Notes under the pieces: generated by a model
Databases searched by the model: none
What the model was told of the DNA's origin: nothing
Seen by the model: the letters and a program-made list of their open reading frames with translations, nothing else
Assembly: GCA_031546825.1 (NCBI GenBank)
Contig: JAVBJU010000002.1
Location: 169,942-233,941, forward strand
Source of the DNA: Hohaiivirga sp031546825
GTDB lineage: Bacteria > Pseudomonadota > Alphaproteobacteria > Rhizobiales > Beijerinckiaceae
Length of the DNA stretch: 64,000 nucleotides
Direction of reading: 5' to 3'
Part shown: one piece after another, positions 33,861-43,496 of the stretch
Numbering within the stretch: position 1 is the first letter of the stretch
How the letters are laid out: every line of letters begins with the position of its first letter
Program-made: the position numbers and the translations under genes

Positions 33861-36800
33861 ATGAGCACGAACAGCACGCAGCAAGGCCAGGTTTTGCAAG
33901 GTCTTTCCCGTGGCACGGCCACAACGGCCCGCGTTGCTCCCGTGAAAGACCCAGGCCTGCCGCCCGCCCAGGGGCTCTACAACCCGCTGCTGGAAAAGGA
34001 TGCCTGCGGCATGGGCTTCATCGCCCATCTACACAACCGCAAGAGCCACCGCATTGTCGAACAGGGCCTCGAAATCCTGCTCAATCTTGACCATCGCGGC
34101 GCGGTCGGTGCCGACCCGAAAATGGGCGACGGCTGCGGTATCATGGTGCAGATCCCGCACAAATTCTTTGCCGCCGAGTGCGCCAAACTCGGCATCTGGT
34201 TGCCGGAGCCCGGCGAATACGGCGTCGGCCAGCTCTTCATGCCGCGTGACGCCGATATGCGCGCGATGATCGAAGATCTTTACGCCAAAGTGGTCACCGC
34301 CGAAGGGCTGACGTTGCTCGGCTGGCGAGATGTGCCAGTTGATAACGCCGACCTTGGCGATTCCATCAAGGTCTCTGAGCCCGTCCATCGCCAGATTTTC
34401 ATCGGCAAGGCCAAGCCGGGCGAAGACCGTGACAGCTTTGAGCGCCGCCTGTTTCTGCTGCGCAAGGTGATTTCCAACGCTGTCTATGACCTGCATGACG
34501 CCCGCGCCCACCAATATTACCCGGTGAGCCTGTCGTCGCAGACCATCGTCTACAAGGGCATGGTGCTGGTGTCGCAGCTTGGTGCCTATTACAAAGACCT
34601 GCAAGACCCGCGTTTTGAAAGCGCGCTGGCGATGGTGCATCAGCGCTTCGCCACCAACACCTTCCCCACCTGGCAACTCGCTCACCCCTACCGCATGGTG
34701 GTGCATAACGGCGAGATCAACACCTTGCGCGGCAACGTCAACTGGATGGCGGCGCGGCAGGCATCGGTCGATAGCGAGCTGTTTGGCAACAACATCTCAA
34801 AGCTGTGGCCGATCTCCTATGAAGGCCAGTCGGACACCGCCTGTTTCGACAATGCCCTCGAATTTCTGGTGCGCGGCGGTTATTCGCTGGCACACGCCAT
34901 GATGATGCTGATCCCCGAAGCATGGGCTGGCAACCCGCTTATGGATGACGAGCGCCGCGCCTTCTACGAATACCATGCCGCGCTGATGGAGCCATGGGAC
35001 GGCCCCGCCGCCATTGCCTTCACCGATGGCCGCCAGATTGGCGCGACCCTCGACCGCAATGGCCTGCGCCCTGCCCGCTTCATCGTCACCAGCGACGGGC
35101 TCGTGGTGCTGGCGTCTGAAATGGGCGTGCTGCCCATCCCCGAAGAAAACATTATCGAGAAGTGGCGGCTGCAGCCCGGCAAGATGCTGCTGATTGACCT
35201 TGAGAAGGGCAAAATCATCGCCGATGAGGATATCAAGAAAGAACTTTCCTCGGCCAATCCCTATCCCGACTGGCTCAAGCGCACGCAGATTTTCCTCGAA
35301 GACCTCAACCCCGTGCAGGCACGCCAGGCCCGGGCCGATGTGTCGCTTCTGAACCGTCAGCAGGCTTTCGGCTATACCCAGGAAGACCTCAAGCTCATCA
35401 TGCAACCCATGGCCGTCACCGGTCAGGAGGCTGTGGGCTCCATGGGCACCGACACGCCCATACCCGCTCTCTCCGACAAGTCGAAACTGCTCTACAGCTA
35501 TTTCAAGCAGAACTTCGCGCAAGTCACCAACCCGCCGATTGACCCTATCCGCGAAGAACTGGTGATGAGCCTTGTCTCTTTCATCGGCCCGCGCCCCAAT
35601 ATCTTCGATCTTGAAGGTACTTCGCGGCGCAAGCGGCTTGAAGTGCGTCAGCCGATCCTGACCAATAACGATCTCGAAAAAATTCGCTGTATCGGCCATT
35701 TTGAAGATCGCTTCGACACCCGCACCATCGACATCACCTACCCCGCCGAACAAGGCGCGGACGGCATGGAGGATGCGGTTGCCCGCCTGTGCGACCGCGC
35801 CGAGGCTGCCGTGCACGGCGGCTACAACATCATCATCCTCACCGACCGCATGGTCGGGCCGGATCGCATCGCCATGCCCACGTTGCTGGCCACCGCAGCC
35901 GTCCATAATCACCTGAACCGCAAGGGCTTGCGCACTTCGGTCGGATTGGTTGTGGAATCAGGCGAGCCGCGCGAAATCCACCACTTCGCATGTCTCGCAG
36001 GCTTTGGTGCCGAAGCAATCAACCCCTATCTCGCGTTTGATACCCTGCTCGCCATGAAGGACGACCTGCCCGAAGAGGTCGACGAAGAGGAGATCGTCAA
36101 GCGCTATATCAAATCCATCGACAAGGGCCTGCTCAAGGTGATGTCGAAGATGGGTATTTCCACATTCCAGTCCTATTGCGGCGCGCAGATTTTCGACGCC
36201 GTGGGCCTCAGCGAACAACTCGTCGACAAGCATTTCTTCGGCACCGCCTCAACCATTTCCGGCGTTGGCCTGGCGGAAATCGCCAAGGAAACGGTGGAGC
36301 GGCATGATGAGGCCTTTGGCCCTTCCCATCTGCACCGCCATGCGCTCAATGTGGGCGGTGAGTATGCCTATCGCCTGCGCGGCGAAACCCATGCCTGGGG
36401 GCCGGATGCCATCGCCAAGCTCCAGCATTCGGTGCGCATCAATTCCCGCGCGACTTACGATGAATATGTGCAGCTTGTCTCTGACCACGACAACCAGTTG
36501 AAGACCTTGCGCGGCCTGTTCCGCATCCGCCCCGCCGAGGAAATCGGGCGCAAAGCCGTCGCCATTGAAGAGGTCGAAGCGGCTAAGGATATCGTCAAGC
36601 GTTTTGCCTCCGGCGCAATGTCATTTGGCTCTCTGTCGCGCGAGGCCCATGAGACCATGGCCATCGCCATGAATCAGATGGGCGCGAAATCCAACACCGG
36701 TGAAGGCGGCGAAGAGCCCAACCGCTTCAAGCCCATGGCCGATGGACGCTCCAAGCGCTCGGCCATCAAGCAGGTGGCGTCTGGCCGCTTTGGTGTCACC

Positions 36801-38576
36801 ACCGAATATCTGGTGAACAGCGATGTTATCCAGATCAAGATGGCGCAGGGTGCGAAGCCCGGCGAAGGCGGGCAATTGCCCGGCCATAAGGTCGATGCCA
36901 AGATTGCCAAGGTGCGCCATTCCACCCCCGGCGTCGGCCTGATTTCACCGCCGCCGCACCACGACATTTATTCCATCGAAGATCTTGCCCAGCTCATTTT
37001 TGACCTGAAGAACGTCAACCCACGCGCCGACATTTCGGTGAAGCTCGTCTCGGAAGTGGGTGTCGGCACGGTTGCCGCGGGTGTAGCCAAGGCGCGGGCC
37101 GACCACATCACCATCTCGGGCCATGACGGCGGCACCGGGGCCTCCCCCCTCACCTCGATCAAGAACGCCGGTTCGCCGTGGGAAATCGGCCTGGCCGAAA
37201 CCCAGCAGACGCTGGTGCTCAACCGCCTGCGTGGCCGCGTGCGGCTTCAGGCTGACGGCGGCCTGCGCACCGGGCGCGATGTGGTGGTTGCGGCTCTGCT
37301 CGGTGCCGATGAGTTCGGCTTTGCCACTGCGCCCCTGATTGCCTCGGGGTGCATCATGATGCGCAAATGCCATCTCAACACCTGCCCGGTGGGCGTTGCC
37401 ACGCAAGACCCCGTGTTGCGCAAGCGCTTCAAAGGCTTGCCCGAGCACATCATCAACTTCTTTTTCTTTGTGGCCGAAGAAGTGCGCGAATATATGGCCC
37501 AGCTTGGCTTCCGCACCATTGACGAGATGGTCGGCCAGGTGGGCGCACTCGACCGCAACCACGCAATCAACCACTGGAAGGCGAACGGGCTTGATTTATC
37601 GCGCCTGCTGCATGTTCCCGAGGTAGCAGGCGATGTGGCTTTGCGTAATGTTGAGCGTCAGAGCCACCCCATCGAACACATCCTCGACCGCAAGCTGATT
37701 GAGGGCGCACTTTCCGCCATCGAAACCGGCACGCCGGTAACCATTGAGAGCACCATCGTCAATTCCGACCGCTCGGCAGGTGCCATGCTGTCGGGCCTTG
37801 TTGCCGAACGCTACGGCCATGAGGGCCTGCCGGAAGATACCATCTCCGTCTCGCTCAAGGGCACGGCGGGCCAGAGTTTCGGGGCATGGCTTGCGGGCGG
37901 CGTAACCTTTGCGCTCGAAGGCAATGCCAATGACTATGTCGGCAAGGGCCTTTCCGGCGGCAAGCTGATCGTTAAGCCCGATCCTGCCTGCAAAGCTTTA
38001 CCGGAGAAGGCGATCATCGTCGGCAACACGGTGCTTTACGGCGCAATCTCAGGTGAGGCCTATTTTCGCGGTGTGGCGGGCGAGCGTTTCGCGGTACGCA
38101 ATTCCGGTGCGCTCGCAGTGGTCGAAGGCACCGGCGATCACGGTTGCGAATACATGACCGGCGGCGTGGTGGTGGTGATCGGCCAGACCGGGCGCAACTT
38201 CGCGGCGGGCATGTCGGGCGGCATCGCCTATGTTCTCGATGAGGACGGCTCATTTGCCCATCGCTGCAACCTGTCGATGGTCGATCTCGAACCGGTTGAG
38301 GAAGAAGAAGACCTCAACCGCCGCCTGCTGCACCACGGCGGCGATCTCGAGACCAAGGGCCGCATCGACATTCTGGCCGATATGTCGGGCCATGACGAGG
38401 AACGGCTGGTCAACATGATCAAGAACCACCTCGCCTATACCGGCTCGGGCCGTGCCAAGCATATTCTGGATAACTGGGCCGATTACCGCGGCAAATTCGT
38501 CAAGGTAATGCCGGTGGAATACCGCCGCGCCTTACGCGAGATGGAACGAGCCCGCACGCTTCAGGCTGCCGAGTAA
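33861..38576 (+). CDS. gltB: glutamate synthase (NADPH) large subunit
   Basis: GOGAT large subunit: glutamine plus 2-oxoglutarate to two glutamate. The 1571-residue protein has the class II amidotransferase domain starting at the catalytic cysteine in EKDACGMGFIAH (after a propeptide of about 46 residues), the FMN synthase domain with GEGGEEPNRF and SGHDGGTGASP, the Fe-S cysteines in CIMMRKCHLNTCPVG, and the C-terminal beta-helix domain. ATG 33861 is chosen for GAGG 7 bases upstream; a longer in-frame start at 33834 exists. gltD follows 24 bases on. Confidence 0.98.
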   Translation: MSTNSTQQGQVLQGLSRGTATTARVAPVKDPGLPPAQGLYNPLLEKDACGMGFIAHLHNRKSHRIVEQGLEILLNLDHRGAVGADPKMGDGCGIMVQIPHKFFAAECAKLGIWLPEPGEYGVGQLFMPRDADMRAMIEDLYAKVVTAEGLTLLGWRDVPVDNADLGDSIKVSEPVHRQIFIGKAKPGEDRDSFERRLFLLRKVISNAVYDLHDARAHQYYPVSLSSQTIVYKGMVLVSQLGAYYKDLQDPRFESALAMVHQRFATNTFPTWQLAHPYRMVVHNGEINTLRGNVNWMAARQASVDSELFGNNISKLWPISYEGQSDTACFDNALEFLVRGGYSLAHAMMMLIPEAWAGNPLMDDERRAFYEYHAALMEPWDGPAAIAFTDGRQIGATLDRNGLRPARFIVTSDGLVVLASEMGVLPIPEENIIEKWRLQPGKMLLIDLEKGKIIADEDIKKELSSANPYPDWLKRTQIFLEDLNPVQARQARADVSLLNRQQAFGYTQEDLKLIMQPMAVTGQEAVGSMGTDTPIPALSDKSKLLYSYFKQNFAQVTNPPIDPIREELVMSLVSFIGPRPNIFDLEGTSRRKRLEVRQPILTNNDLEKIRCIGHFEDRFDTRTIDITYPAEQGADGMEDAVARLCDRAEAAVHGGYNIIILTDRMVGPDRIAMPTLLATAAVHNHLNRKGLRTSVGLVVESGEPREIHHFACLAGFGAEAINPYLAFDTLLAMKDDLPEEVDEEEIVKRYIKSIDKGLLKVMSKMGISTFQSYCGAQIFDAVGLSEQLVDKHFFGTASTISGVGLAEIAKETVERHDEAFGPSHLHRHALNVGGEYAYRLRGETHAWGPDAIAKLQHSVRINSRATYDEYVQLVSDHDNQLKTLRGLFRIRPAEEIGRKAVAIEEVEAAKDIVKRFASGAMSFGSLSREAHETMAIAMNQMGAKSNTGEGGEEPNRFKPMADGRSKRSAIKQVASGRFGVTTEYLVNSDVIQIKMAQGAKPGEGGQLPGHKVDAKIAKVRHSTPGVGLISPPPHHDIYSIEDLAQLIFDLKNVNPRADISVKLVSEVGVGTVAAGVAKARADHITISGHDGGTGASPLTSIKNAGSPWEIGLAETQQTLVLNRLRGRVRLQADGGLRTGRDVVVAALLGADEFGFATAPLIASGCIMMRKCHLNTCPVGVATQDPVLRKRFKGLPEHIINFFFFVAEEVREYMAQLGFRTIDEMVGQVGALDRNHAINHWKANGLDLSRLLHVPEVAGDVALRNVERQSHPIEHILDRKLIEGALSAIETGTPVTIESTIVNSDRSAGAMLSGLVAERYGHEGLPEDTISVSLKGTAGQSFGAWLAGGVTFALEGNANDYVGKGLSGGKLIVKPDPACKALPEKAIIVGNTVLYGAISGEAYFRGVAGERFAVRNSGALAVVEGTGDHGCEYMTGGVVVVIGQTGRNFAAGMSGGIAYVLDEDGSFAHRCNLSMVDLEPVEEEEDLNRRLLHHGGDLETKGRIDILADMSGHDEERLVNMIKNHLAYTGSGRAKHILDNWADYRGKFVKVMPVEYRRALREMERARTLQAAE

Positions 38577-38600
38577 CCTTGAGGATTAGGAAGAGCAAAA

Positions 38601-40022
38601 ATGGGTAAGGTCACCGGCTTTCTCGAATTCGACCGCCTTGAGCAAAAATACCAGCTCGCGGGCGAACGCATCCGCCATTACAACGAGTTCACGCTGATCC
38701 CCGATGAGGGCGATCTGCGTAAGCAAGCCGCGCGCTGCATGGATTGCGGCGTGCCCTATTGCCACGGGCCAACCGGCTGCCCGGTCAATAACCAGATCCC
38801 CGACTGGAACGACCTTGTCTATCAGGACAAATGGGAGCAGGCGGCGCAGGATCTGCATTCGACCAATAACTTCCCCGAATTCACCGGCCGCGCCTGCCCT
38901 GCGCCGTGCGAGGAGGCCTGTACGCTTAACCTCGAAGGTGCCCCCGTCACCATCAAGACCATCGAGCAGGCGATTGCCGACAAGGCCTGGGAGATGGGCT
39001 GGGTCAAGCCGATGCCCGCCGCCACGCTGACCGGCAAGAAGGTCGCCATCGTCGGCTCTGGCCCGGCGGGTCTTGCGGCGGCGCAACAGCTTGCCCGCGT
39101 TGGGCACGCGGTGCATGTGTTCGAGCGCGAGGCGCGCGCGGGTGGCCTTCTGCGCTATGGCATCCCCGATTTTAAGCTGGAAAAGTATCACATCGACCGC
39201 CGCGTTAACCAGCTTGAAGCCGAGGGTGTCACCTTCCATTACGGCATGAATATCGGCGTGACCCGAACGCTGGCGTCACTCCGTTCGGAGTTTCATGCGG
39301 TGCTGCTCACAGGTGGCGCGGAAAACCCACGCGACCCCGGCATGGACGGCCAGAATATCAATGGTGTCCACTATGCCATGCCTTACCTCACCCAGCAGAA
39401 CAAGCGGCTGATGAACGAGCCATTTGTCGGCGACGATATCCACGCTTCGGGCAAGCATGTGGTGGTGATCGGCGGCGGCGACACTGCTTCCGACTGCGTC
39501 GGCACCGCCTTCCGTCAGGGCGCACTGTCGGTGACACAGCTCGACATTCGCCCCAAGCCCCCCGAGCAGGAAGACAAGCTGACGGTGTGGCCGTATTGGC
39601 CGACCAAGATGCGAGTCTCATCAAGCCAGGCCGAAGGGGCCGAGCGCGAATTTCAGGTGGCAACGCTTGGCATGGCTGAGAACAAGGGCAGGCTTTCGGG
39701 CGTGCGCTGCGCCCGTGTCGATGAAAAGCGCGTGCCCGTTCCCGGCAGCGAATTCGTGATACCCGCCGATCTCGCCTTCATCGCCATTGGCTTTGCCGGC
39801 TCTCTGGTCGAAGGAATGTTGTCGGAGGCAGGGCTTGAACTCACCAAGCGCCAAACCGTAGCCGCCGATGAAAACACCTACCGCACCTCGCTCGATAAGG
39901 TTTTTTCCGCCGGAGACATGCGCCGCGGCCAATCCCTGATCGTCTGGGCCATCCGCGAAGGCCGCCAGGCGGCACGGGCGATTGACGAAGCGCTGATGGG
40001 AACCAGCGCGCTGCCACGGTGA
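38601..40022 (+). CDS. gltD: glutamate synthase small subunit
   Basis: The 473-residue beta subunit carries electrons from NADPH to GltB. It has the N-terminal cysteine cluster CMDCGVPYCHGPTGCP and a second set CPAPCEEAC for 4Fe-4S centres, the FAD motif VAIVGSGPAGLAAAQ near residue 148, the NADPH motif VVVIGGGDTASDC near residue 288, and a C-terminal FAD segment VFSAGDMRRGQSLIVWA. It shares an operon with gltB and is convergent with the HAD gene 15 bases away. Confidence 0.98.
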   Translation: MGKVTGFLEFDRLEQKYQLAGERIRHYNEFTLIPDEGDLRKQAARCMDCGVPYCHGPTGCPVNNQIPDWNDLVYQDKWEQAAQDLHSTNNFPEFTGRACPAPCEEACTLNLEGAPVTIKTIEQAIADKAWEMGWVKPMPAATLTGKKVAIVGSGPAGLAAAQQLARVGHAVHVFEREARAGGLLRYGIPDFKLEKYHIDRRVNQLEAEGVTFHYGMNIGVTRTLASLRSEFHAVLLTGGAENPRDPGMDGQNINGVHYAMPYLTQQNKRLMNEPFVGDDIHASGKHVVVIGGGDTASDCVGTAFRQGALSVTQLDIRPKPPEQEDKLTVWPYWPTKMRVSSSQAEGAEREFQVATLGMAENKGRLSGVRCARVDEKRVPVPGSEFVIPADLAFIAIGFAGSLVEGMLSEAGLELTKRQTVAADENTYRTSLDKVFSAGDMRRGQSLIVWAIREGRQAARAIDEALMGTSALPR

Positions 40023-40037
40023 GATTGTAACTGATCG

Positions 40038-40928
40038 TTACCAGCTCAACGTATCAATCACCACTGTCGGTTTAAATACCTGGCTTTCGAGCCAGGCTTG
40101 AACGCGGGCTCCATCAAACACACCGCCACCGGAGAGACCGAGTTCGGCGGAATGGATACCGCGTGCGCACATCAGGCTATCGACGCCGAAACCAACCGCG
40201 CCTGCAACATCGGTGCGGATGGCGTCGCCGATGGCGAGAACGCGGGCTTTGTCGATGGCCCGCCCGGCAAGGCTCGCCGCAACATCAAGTGCCTTGCTGT
40301 AAACGGGTGTGTAAGGCTTGCCCGCCCAGAACACATCGCCGCCAAGCTCTTCATAGGCCGCAGCCACCGAGCCACCGCAGACGATGAGTTTTACGCCACG
40401 CTCAACCACGAGATCAGGATTGGCGCACAACATCCACAAACCGCGCTGGCGCACCTTTTCGAGTATATCGCGGTAATCCTCGGCGGTTTCGCTCTCATCG
40501 TCGAACAAGCCGGTGCACACCACATATTGCGCATCGGGCAATGATGTGAGGATTGCGCCGGTATTGTCGAACAGGGTGAGGTCGCGCTCGGGGCCAATGT
40601 GGTAGAGGCGCTGCCCGGCACGCGCGGCAATGGCCTCATGGCTAACATCACCCGATGTGACGATGGCATCGGAAATGCCCTGGGGCACGCCCATATTATC
40701 GAGAAAGCCCTGCACGAAACCCGATGGGCGCGGTGCGTTGGAAACCAGCACGACAATGCCGCCCCGTGCGCGGAAACGCTTCAGGGCATCGGCTGCCGCG
40801 AGAAACGGCGTGACGCCGTTATGCAGCACACCCCAGACATCGCACACGATCATGTCGTAACGCGGCGCAAGCGCCTCGATGCCGGAGATAACGGGAACGG
40901 GAGAATGGCATGAATTCTGAATTGTCAT
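40038..40928 (-). CDS. HAD-superfamily class IIA hydrolase (TIGR01459-like)
   Basis: A 296-residue phosphatase-like protein. HAD motif I is DVWGVLHNG near residue 29, motif II SNAPRPS near residue 62, the class IIA cap follows, then GKPYTPVY and motif IV GDAIRTDVAGA. It belongs to the NagD/PGP-like group seen in alphaproteobacteria with unknown substrate. It is convergent with gltD and has no obvious operon partner. Confidence 0.87.
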   Translation of the reverse strand: MTIQNSCHSPVPVISGIEALAPRYDMIVCDVWGVLHNGVTPFLAAADALKRFRARGGIVVLVSNAPRPSGFVQGFLDNMGVPQGISDAIVTSGDVSHEAIAARAGQRLYHIGPERDLTLFDNTGAILTSLPDAQYVVCTGLFDDESETAEDYRDILEKVRQRGLWMLCANPDLVVERGVKLIVCGGSVAAAYEELGGDVFWAGKPYTPVYSKALDVAASLAGRAIDKARVLAIGDAIRTDVAGAVGFGVDSLMCARGIHSAELGLSGGGVFDGARVQAWLESQVFKPTVVIDTLSW

Positions 40929-41066
40929 AGGGTGCCGTTGTAAAAACCGTTGTTTCGGGAAGCGTTCATCGCATCGCGATTTTTATACGACTTCCTTAAA
41001 CGGAAACAGCGGCAAAAGGAACACCGGCTTTTGTGACGCGGTATCGAAGCACACGCCACCGGGCTC

Positions 41067-42038
41067 TCACATGGTAATCAACGGAACCGTTGCCGCGTGC
41101 CGGAGAGATGCGCGCGGCAACAGTCCGCCGAGGAAATCGGCGACTGCCAGTGTCGCAGATTTCCCAGCCGCCGCTTCAGCGGCGGGGTTGTAGTTGGTAT
41201 TGGTGTTGACGTCATAGGTACGGATGATGCCATCAATGCCGCTGATGAATTCTATCCCGGCAATCTCGATGCCGTTTTCAGCGAGGAAGCGCTCATAACT
41301 GGCTTTGAGGTCACGGTCGATGTCGTCGATGATTTCGAATTTCGGGCGCACTTCCGTGCCAACCGGGCAAAAGGCATCGCCCACCTGGCAGGCGTCGGCG
41401 GGGCAGAGTTCGAAGCCCTCGCTGGTATCAACCCGAACGGCGTAAAGAAAACGCCCTCCCACGAACTCGGCGCGGGTAATAAAAGGTTCTGGTGCCTTGA
41501 TGTATTCCTGCAAGAGATGCACGCCATCAACCGGCGGCTCATAGAGTGCGCTGTCAAGATAGGAAGCCAGCCCGGCCAGCGACAAGAACAGTTGCACGCC
41601 AAGCCCCTTGCCGCCCCGGTTGGGCTTGAGGATCAGGGGGCCATTACCAAAAGCGGTTTCAGCGGCTTTGAGAATATTGTGCTTTCCGGAGACAATCACC
41701 GTGCGCGGCACCGTGATGCCGACTTGCTCAAGCTTCGCATATTGCCGCGCCTTGCTGATTTCCAAATCCAGCGCCTTCGACCCATTGACCACGCGCCGTC
41801 CGTGACGCTCGAGCCAATGCAAAACCGCCAATGTATATTCGGGGGCAAAACGATGGTCACGGGTATGGGAAGAGGCGCTCATACGGTTGTAAAACACACC
41901 CTCCGGTGGCTCCGCGCCGAAGTCCACCGTGCCCGCATCCGTCACCCATTCTTGCCAAGGCAGATCGCGCTGGGCGAAGGCATCGGCAAAAGCACCGATC
42001 CATGCCGGGTTCTCGTGAATGACAAATATCTGGCTCAT
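41067..42038 (-). CDS. RimK-like ATP-grasp ligase, substrate unknown
   Basis: A 323-residue ATP-grasp protein. An N-terminal pre-ATP-grasp region precedes the nucleotide-binding segment LILKPNRGGKGLGVQLF near residue 150, a hinge-type LLQEYIKAPEPFITRAEFV, and the metal/phosphate site IAGIEFI...YDVNTNTNYNP near residue 265-285. These match the glutamate-ligase/RimK-type group that joins an amino acid to a carboxyl group. No partner gene for a peptide or cofactor pathway is next to it. A promoter and a large palindrome lie upstream. Confidence 0.8.
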   Translation of the reverse strand: MSQIFVIHENPAWIGAFADAFAQRDLPWQEWVTDAGTVDFGAEPPEGVFYNRMSASSHTRDHRFAPEYTLAVLHWLERHGRRVVNGSKALDLEISKARQYAKLEQVGITVPRTVIVSGKHNILKAAETAFGNGPLILKPNRGGKGLGVQLFLSLAGLASYLDSALYEPPVDGVHLLQEYIKAPEPFITRAEFVGGRFLYAVRVDTSEGFELCPADACQVGDAFCPVGTEVRPKFEIIDDIDRDLKASYERFLAENGIEIAGIEFISGIDGIIRTYDVNTNTNYNPAAEAAAGKSATLAVADFLGGLLPRASLRHAATVPLITM

Positions 42039-42069
42039 GGCAGGCTCCTATATTTTTAGGCTCCCACAC

Positions 42070-42097
42070 AAGGTAGACGGCAATATCGCAATGTCAA
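42070..42097 (-). promoter_or_regulatory. probable promoter of the ATP-grasp gene
   Basis: On the minus strand, TTGACA (42092-42097) and TACCTT (42070-42075) are 16 bases apart, about 30 bases from the ATG at 42038. The -35 box is perfect and the -10 box is weak. Confidence 0.5.
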
Positions 42098-42108
42098 TGT
42101 TATTTAAG

Positions 42109-42137
42109 TTTAATTACATTTTTATAATGTAATTAAA
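42109..42137. repeat. perfect 12-bp inverted repeat upstream of ATP-grasp gene
   Basis: TTTAATTACATT (42109-42120) and AATGTAATTAAA (42126-42137) flank a 5-base spacer. It lies just upstream of the promoter of the ATP-grasp gene and just after the stop of the DUF900 gene. It could be an operator or an AT-rich terminator hairpin; no clear T-run follows on the minus strand. Confidence 0.6.
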
Positions 42138-42150
42138 TAAGCCACATACT

Positions 42151-43119
42151 TTACTTCGCCCGGTCAATGGCGCGGCGGATGACTTGCTGCACGTCGTTAT
42201 TGGACAGGAAGAGATCGTGATTGACGACGCCGCCGCCGAAGGCCGAAGCATCGGCCACGCGCACGCCGAGTTCTTCCAGCCGATCTCGGTTGGCAGCACC
42301 GGCGCGTTCAACGCCACCCGCGAGAGTGCTCGAAAGGGCAAGCGCGCGATCTTTGGTCGAGGAAATCACGGTGATTTTCTTGGCATCCGGCCCGAGGCGC
42401 TCGACGGCTTGGGTGAATACGTCGATATCAACATCGGGCGAAGCCAGAACAATGGCACCAATGCGCGACATCAAGAGATCACCACCCTCGGCGCGGTACA
42501 TACGCAGGGTTTCCAGCGTCAGCAGCGTGCCCATGCTGTGGGCGACGATATTGATGCGGCCGCCGCTGTTGGAACGCGCGGCCGCCAACAACACGTCAAG
42601 CAGCGCATCGCGCGACCACATGGCGCTTTCGCGGTCATAACCATAATCGAACGTTGCCGCAGCCGATGGCCAGGTGAATAGCGCAGTGGCCCCACGAAAA
42701 CGGATACCGCTCGACAATTGCGCAGCGGAGGTTGCGGCGCTCTCAAAGGTCTCGCGGTAGCCATGGACATAGATCAGTACATTGCGGCCCAACGCCGCTT
42801 GAGCAAAATCAGCAGCGGGATTTTCGCGCGCCACGGGCGCAACCGACGCCACCGACCAGCCGCCGGAGCCCATCGACGCAACCCTGCCGAGCAACGTGCG
42901 ATCGGGGGGGGTCATCTCGGCCTGGGTGAAAGACAACCCCTGCCCGCGCTTGCCCGCAAACCACGGCTTCACCACCGGATCACCCACCGGCATCCGTGTG
43001 GTGGCAACGAGCAGCGTCGGCTTACGCTCGAAAGGCGATGGCTCCTCCTGCGCAACAGCTTGGGAGGTGGCAAGCGCTCCAAGGACGAGAGCGGTAAACA
43101 AACGGGCGAATTTCATCAT
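42151..43119 (-). CDS. exported alpha/beta hydrolase, DUF900 type
   Basis: A 322-residue protein with a signal peptide of about 23 residues ending AVA. The DUF900 fold has NVLIYVHGYRETFESAA (oxyanion region), the nucleophile elbow VAHSMGT near residue 187, an aspartate in ASPDVDIDVF and a late histidine in VVNHDLF. DUF900 proteins are predicted esterases or lipases in the cell envelope; the substrate is unknown. The ATP-grasp gene follows on the same strand but has its own promoter. Confidence 0.85.
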   Translation of the reverse strand: MMKFARLFTALVLGALATSQAVAQEEPSPFERKPTLLVATTRMPVGDPVVKPWFAGKRGQGLSFTQAEMTPPDRTLLGRVASMGSGGWSVASVAPVARENPAADFAQAALGRNVLIYVHGYRETFESAATSAAQLSSGIRFRGATALFTWPSAAATFDYGYDRESAMWSRDALLDVLLAAARSNSGGRINIVAHSMGTLLTLETLRMYRAEGGDLLMSRIGAIVLASPDVDIDVFTQAVERLGPDAKKITVISSTKDRALALSSTLAGGVERAGAANRDRLEELGVRVADASAFGGGVVNHDLFLSNNDVQQVIRRAIDRAK

Positions 43120-43263
43120 GGCACAAAATCTGTCTCAAAACGGCATAGCCGCGCCGGAAAGCGCGAGCCGATATGTCATGCTCAGCGATCATGGCGAGTG
43201 TAGGGCATTACACTGCAAGAATTGAACATTATCTTAAAGCGGTAGCTGCAACATTGTCGGGGA

Positions 43264-43374
43264 ATGATTGGCGAGACGGTGCGCGACGAAGTTATCTTCT
43301 GCTGCTTCTCCGAGGAGATGCTGGCGCTCTATCAAAAAGAGCTGGGCCACAAGGGCGAAACGCCCGCGCCATAA
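43264..43374 (+). pseudogene. C-terminal remnant of a macrodomain protein
   Basis: A 36-codon reading frame MIGETVRDEVIFCCFSEE followed by MLALYQKEL matches the last strand and helix of O-acetyl-ADP-ribose deacetylase-type macrodomains (VIFCCFSEEDLALY pattern). The rest of the domain, including the ADP-ribose site, is absent; an in-frame stop lies 21 bases upstream of the ATG. It is a deletion remnant, not a working gene. Recognition is from a short stretch. Confidence 0.55.
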
Positions 43375-43496
43375 TGCGCTCAAGCCGCGGCGTTTCCCAC
43401 ATGTGCCGTTGGTCTAATAGGAAGCCGCATGGAGCTGCGGTAAATATCCTGAATAAACAACAACAATAACTGACTAGCTTGCGGAGGGATAAATCA

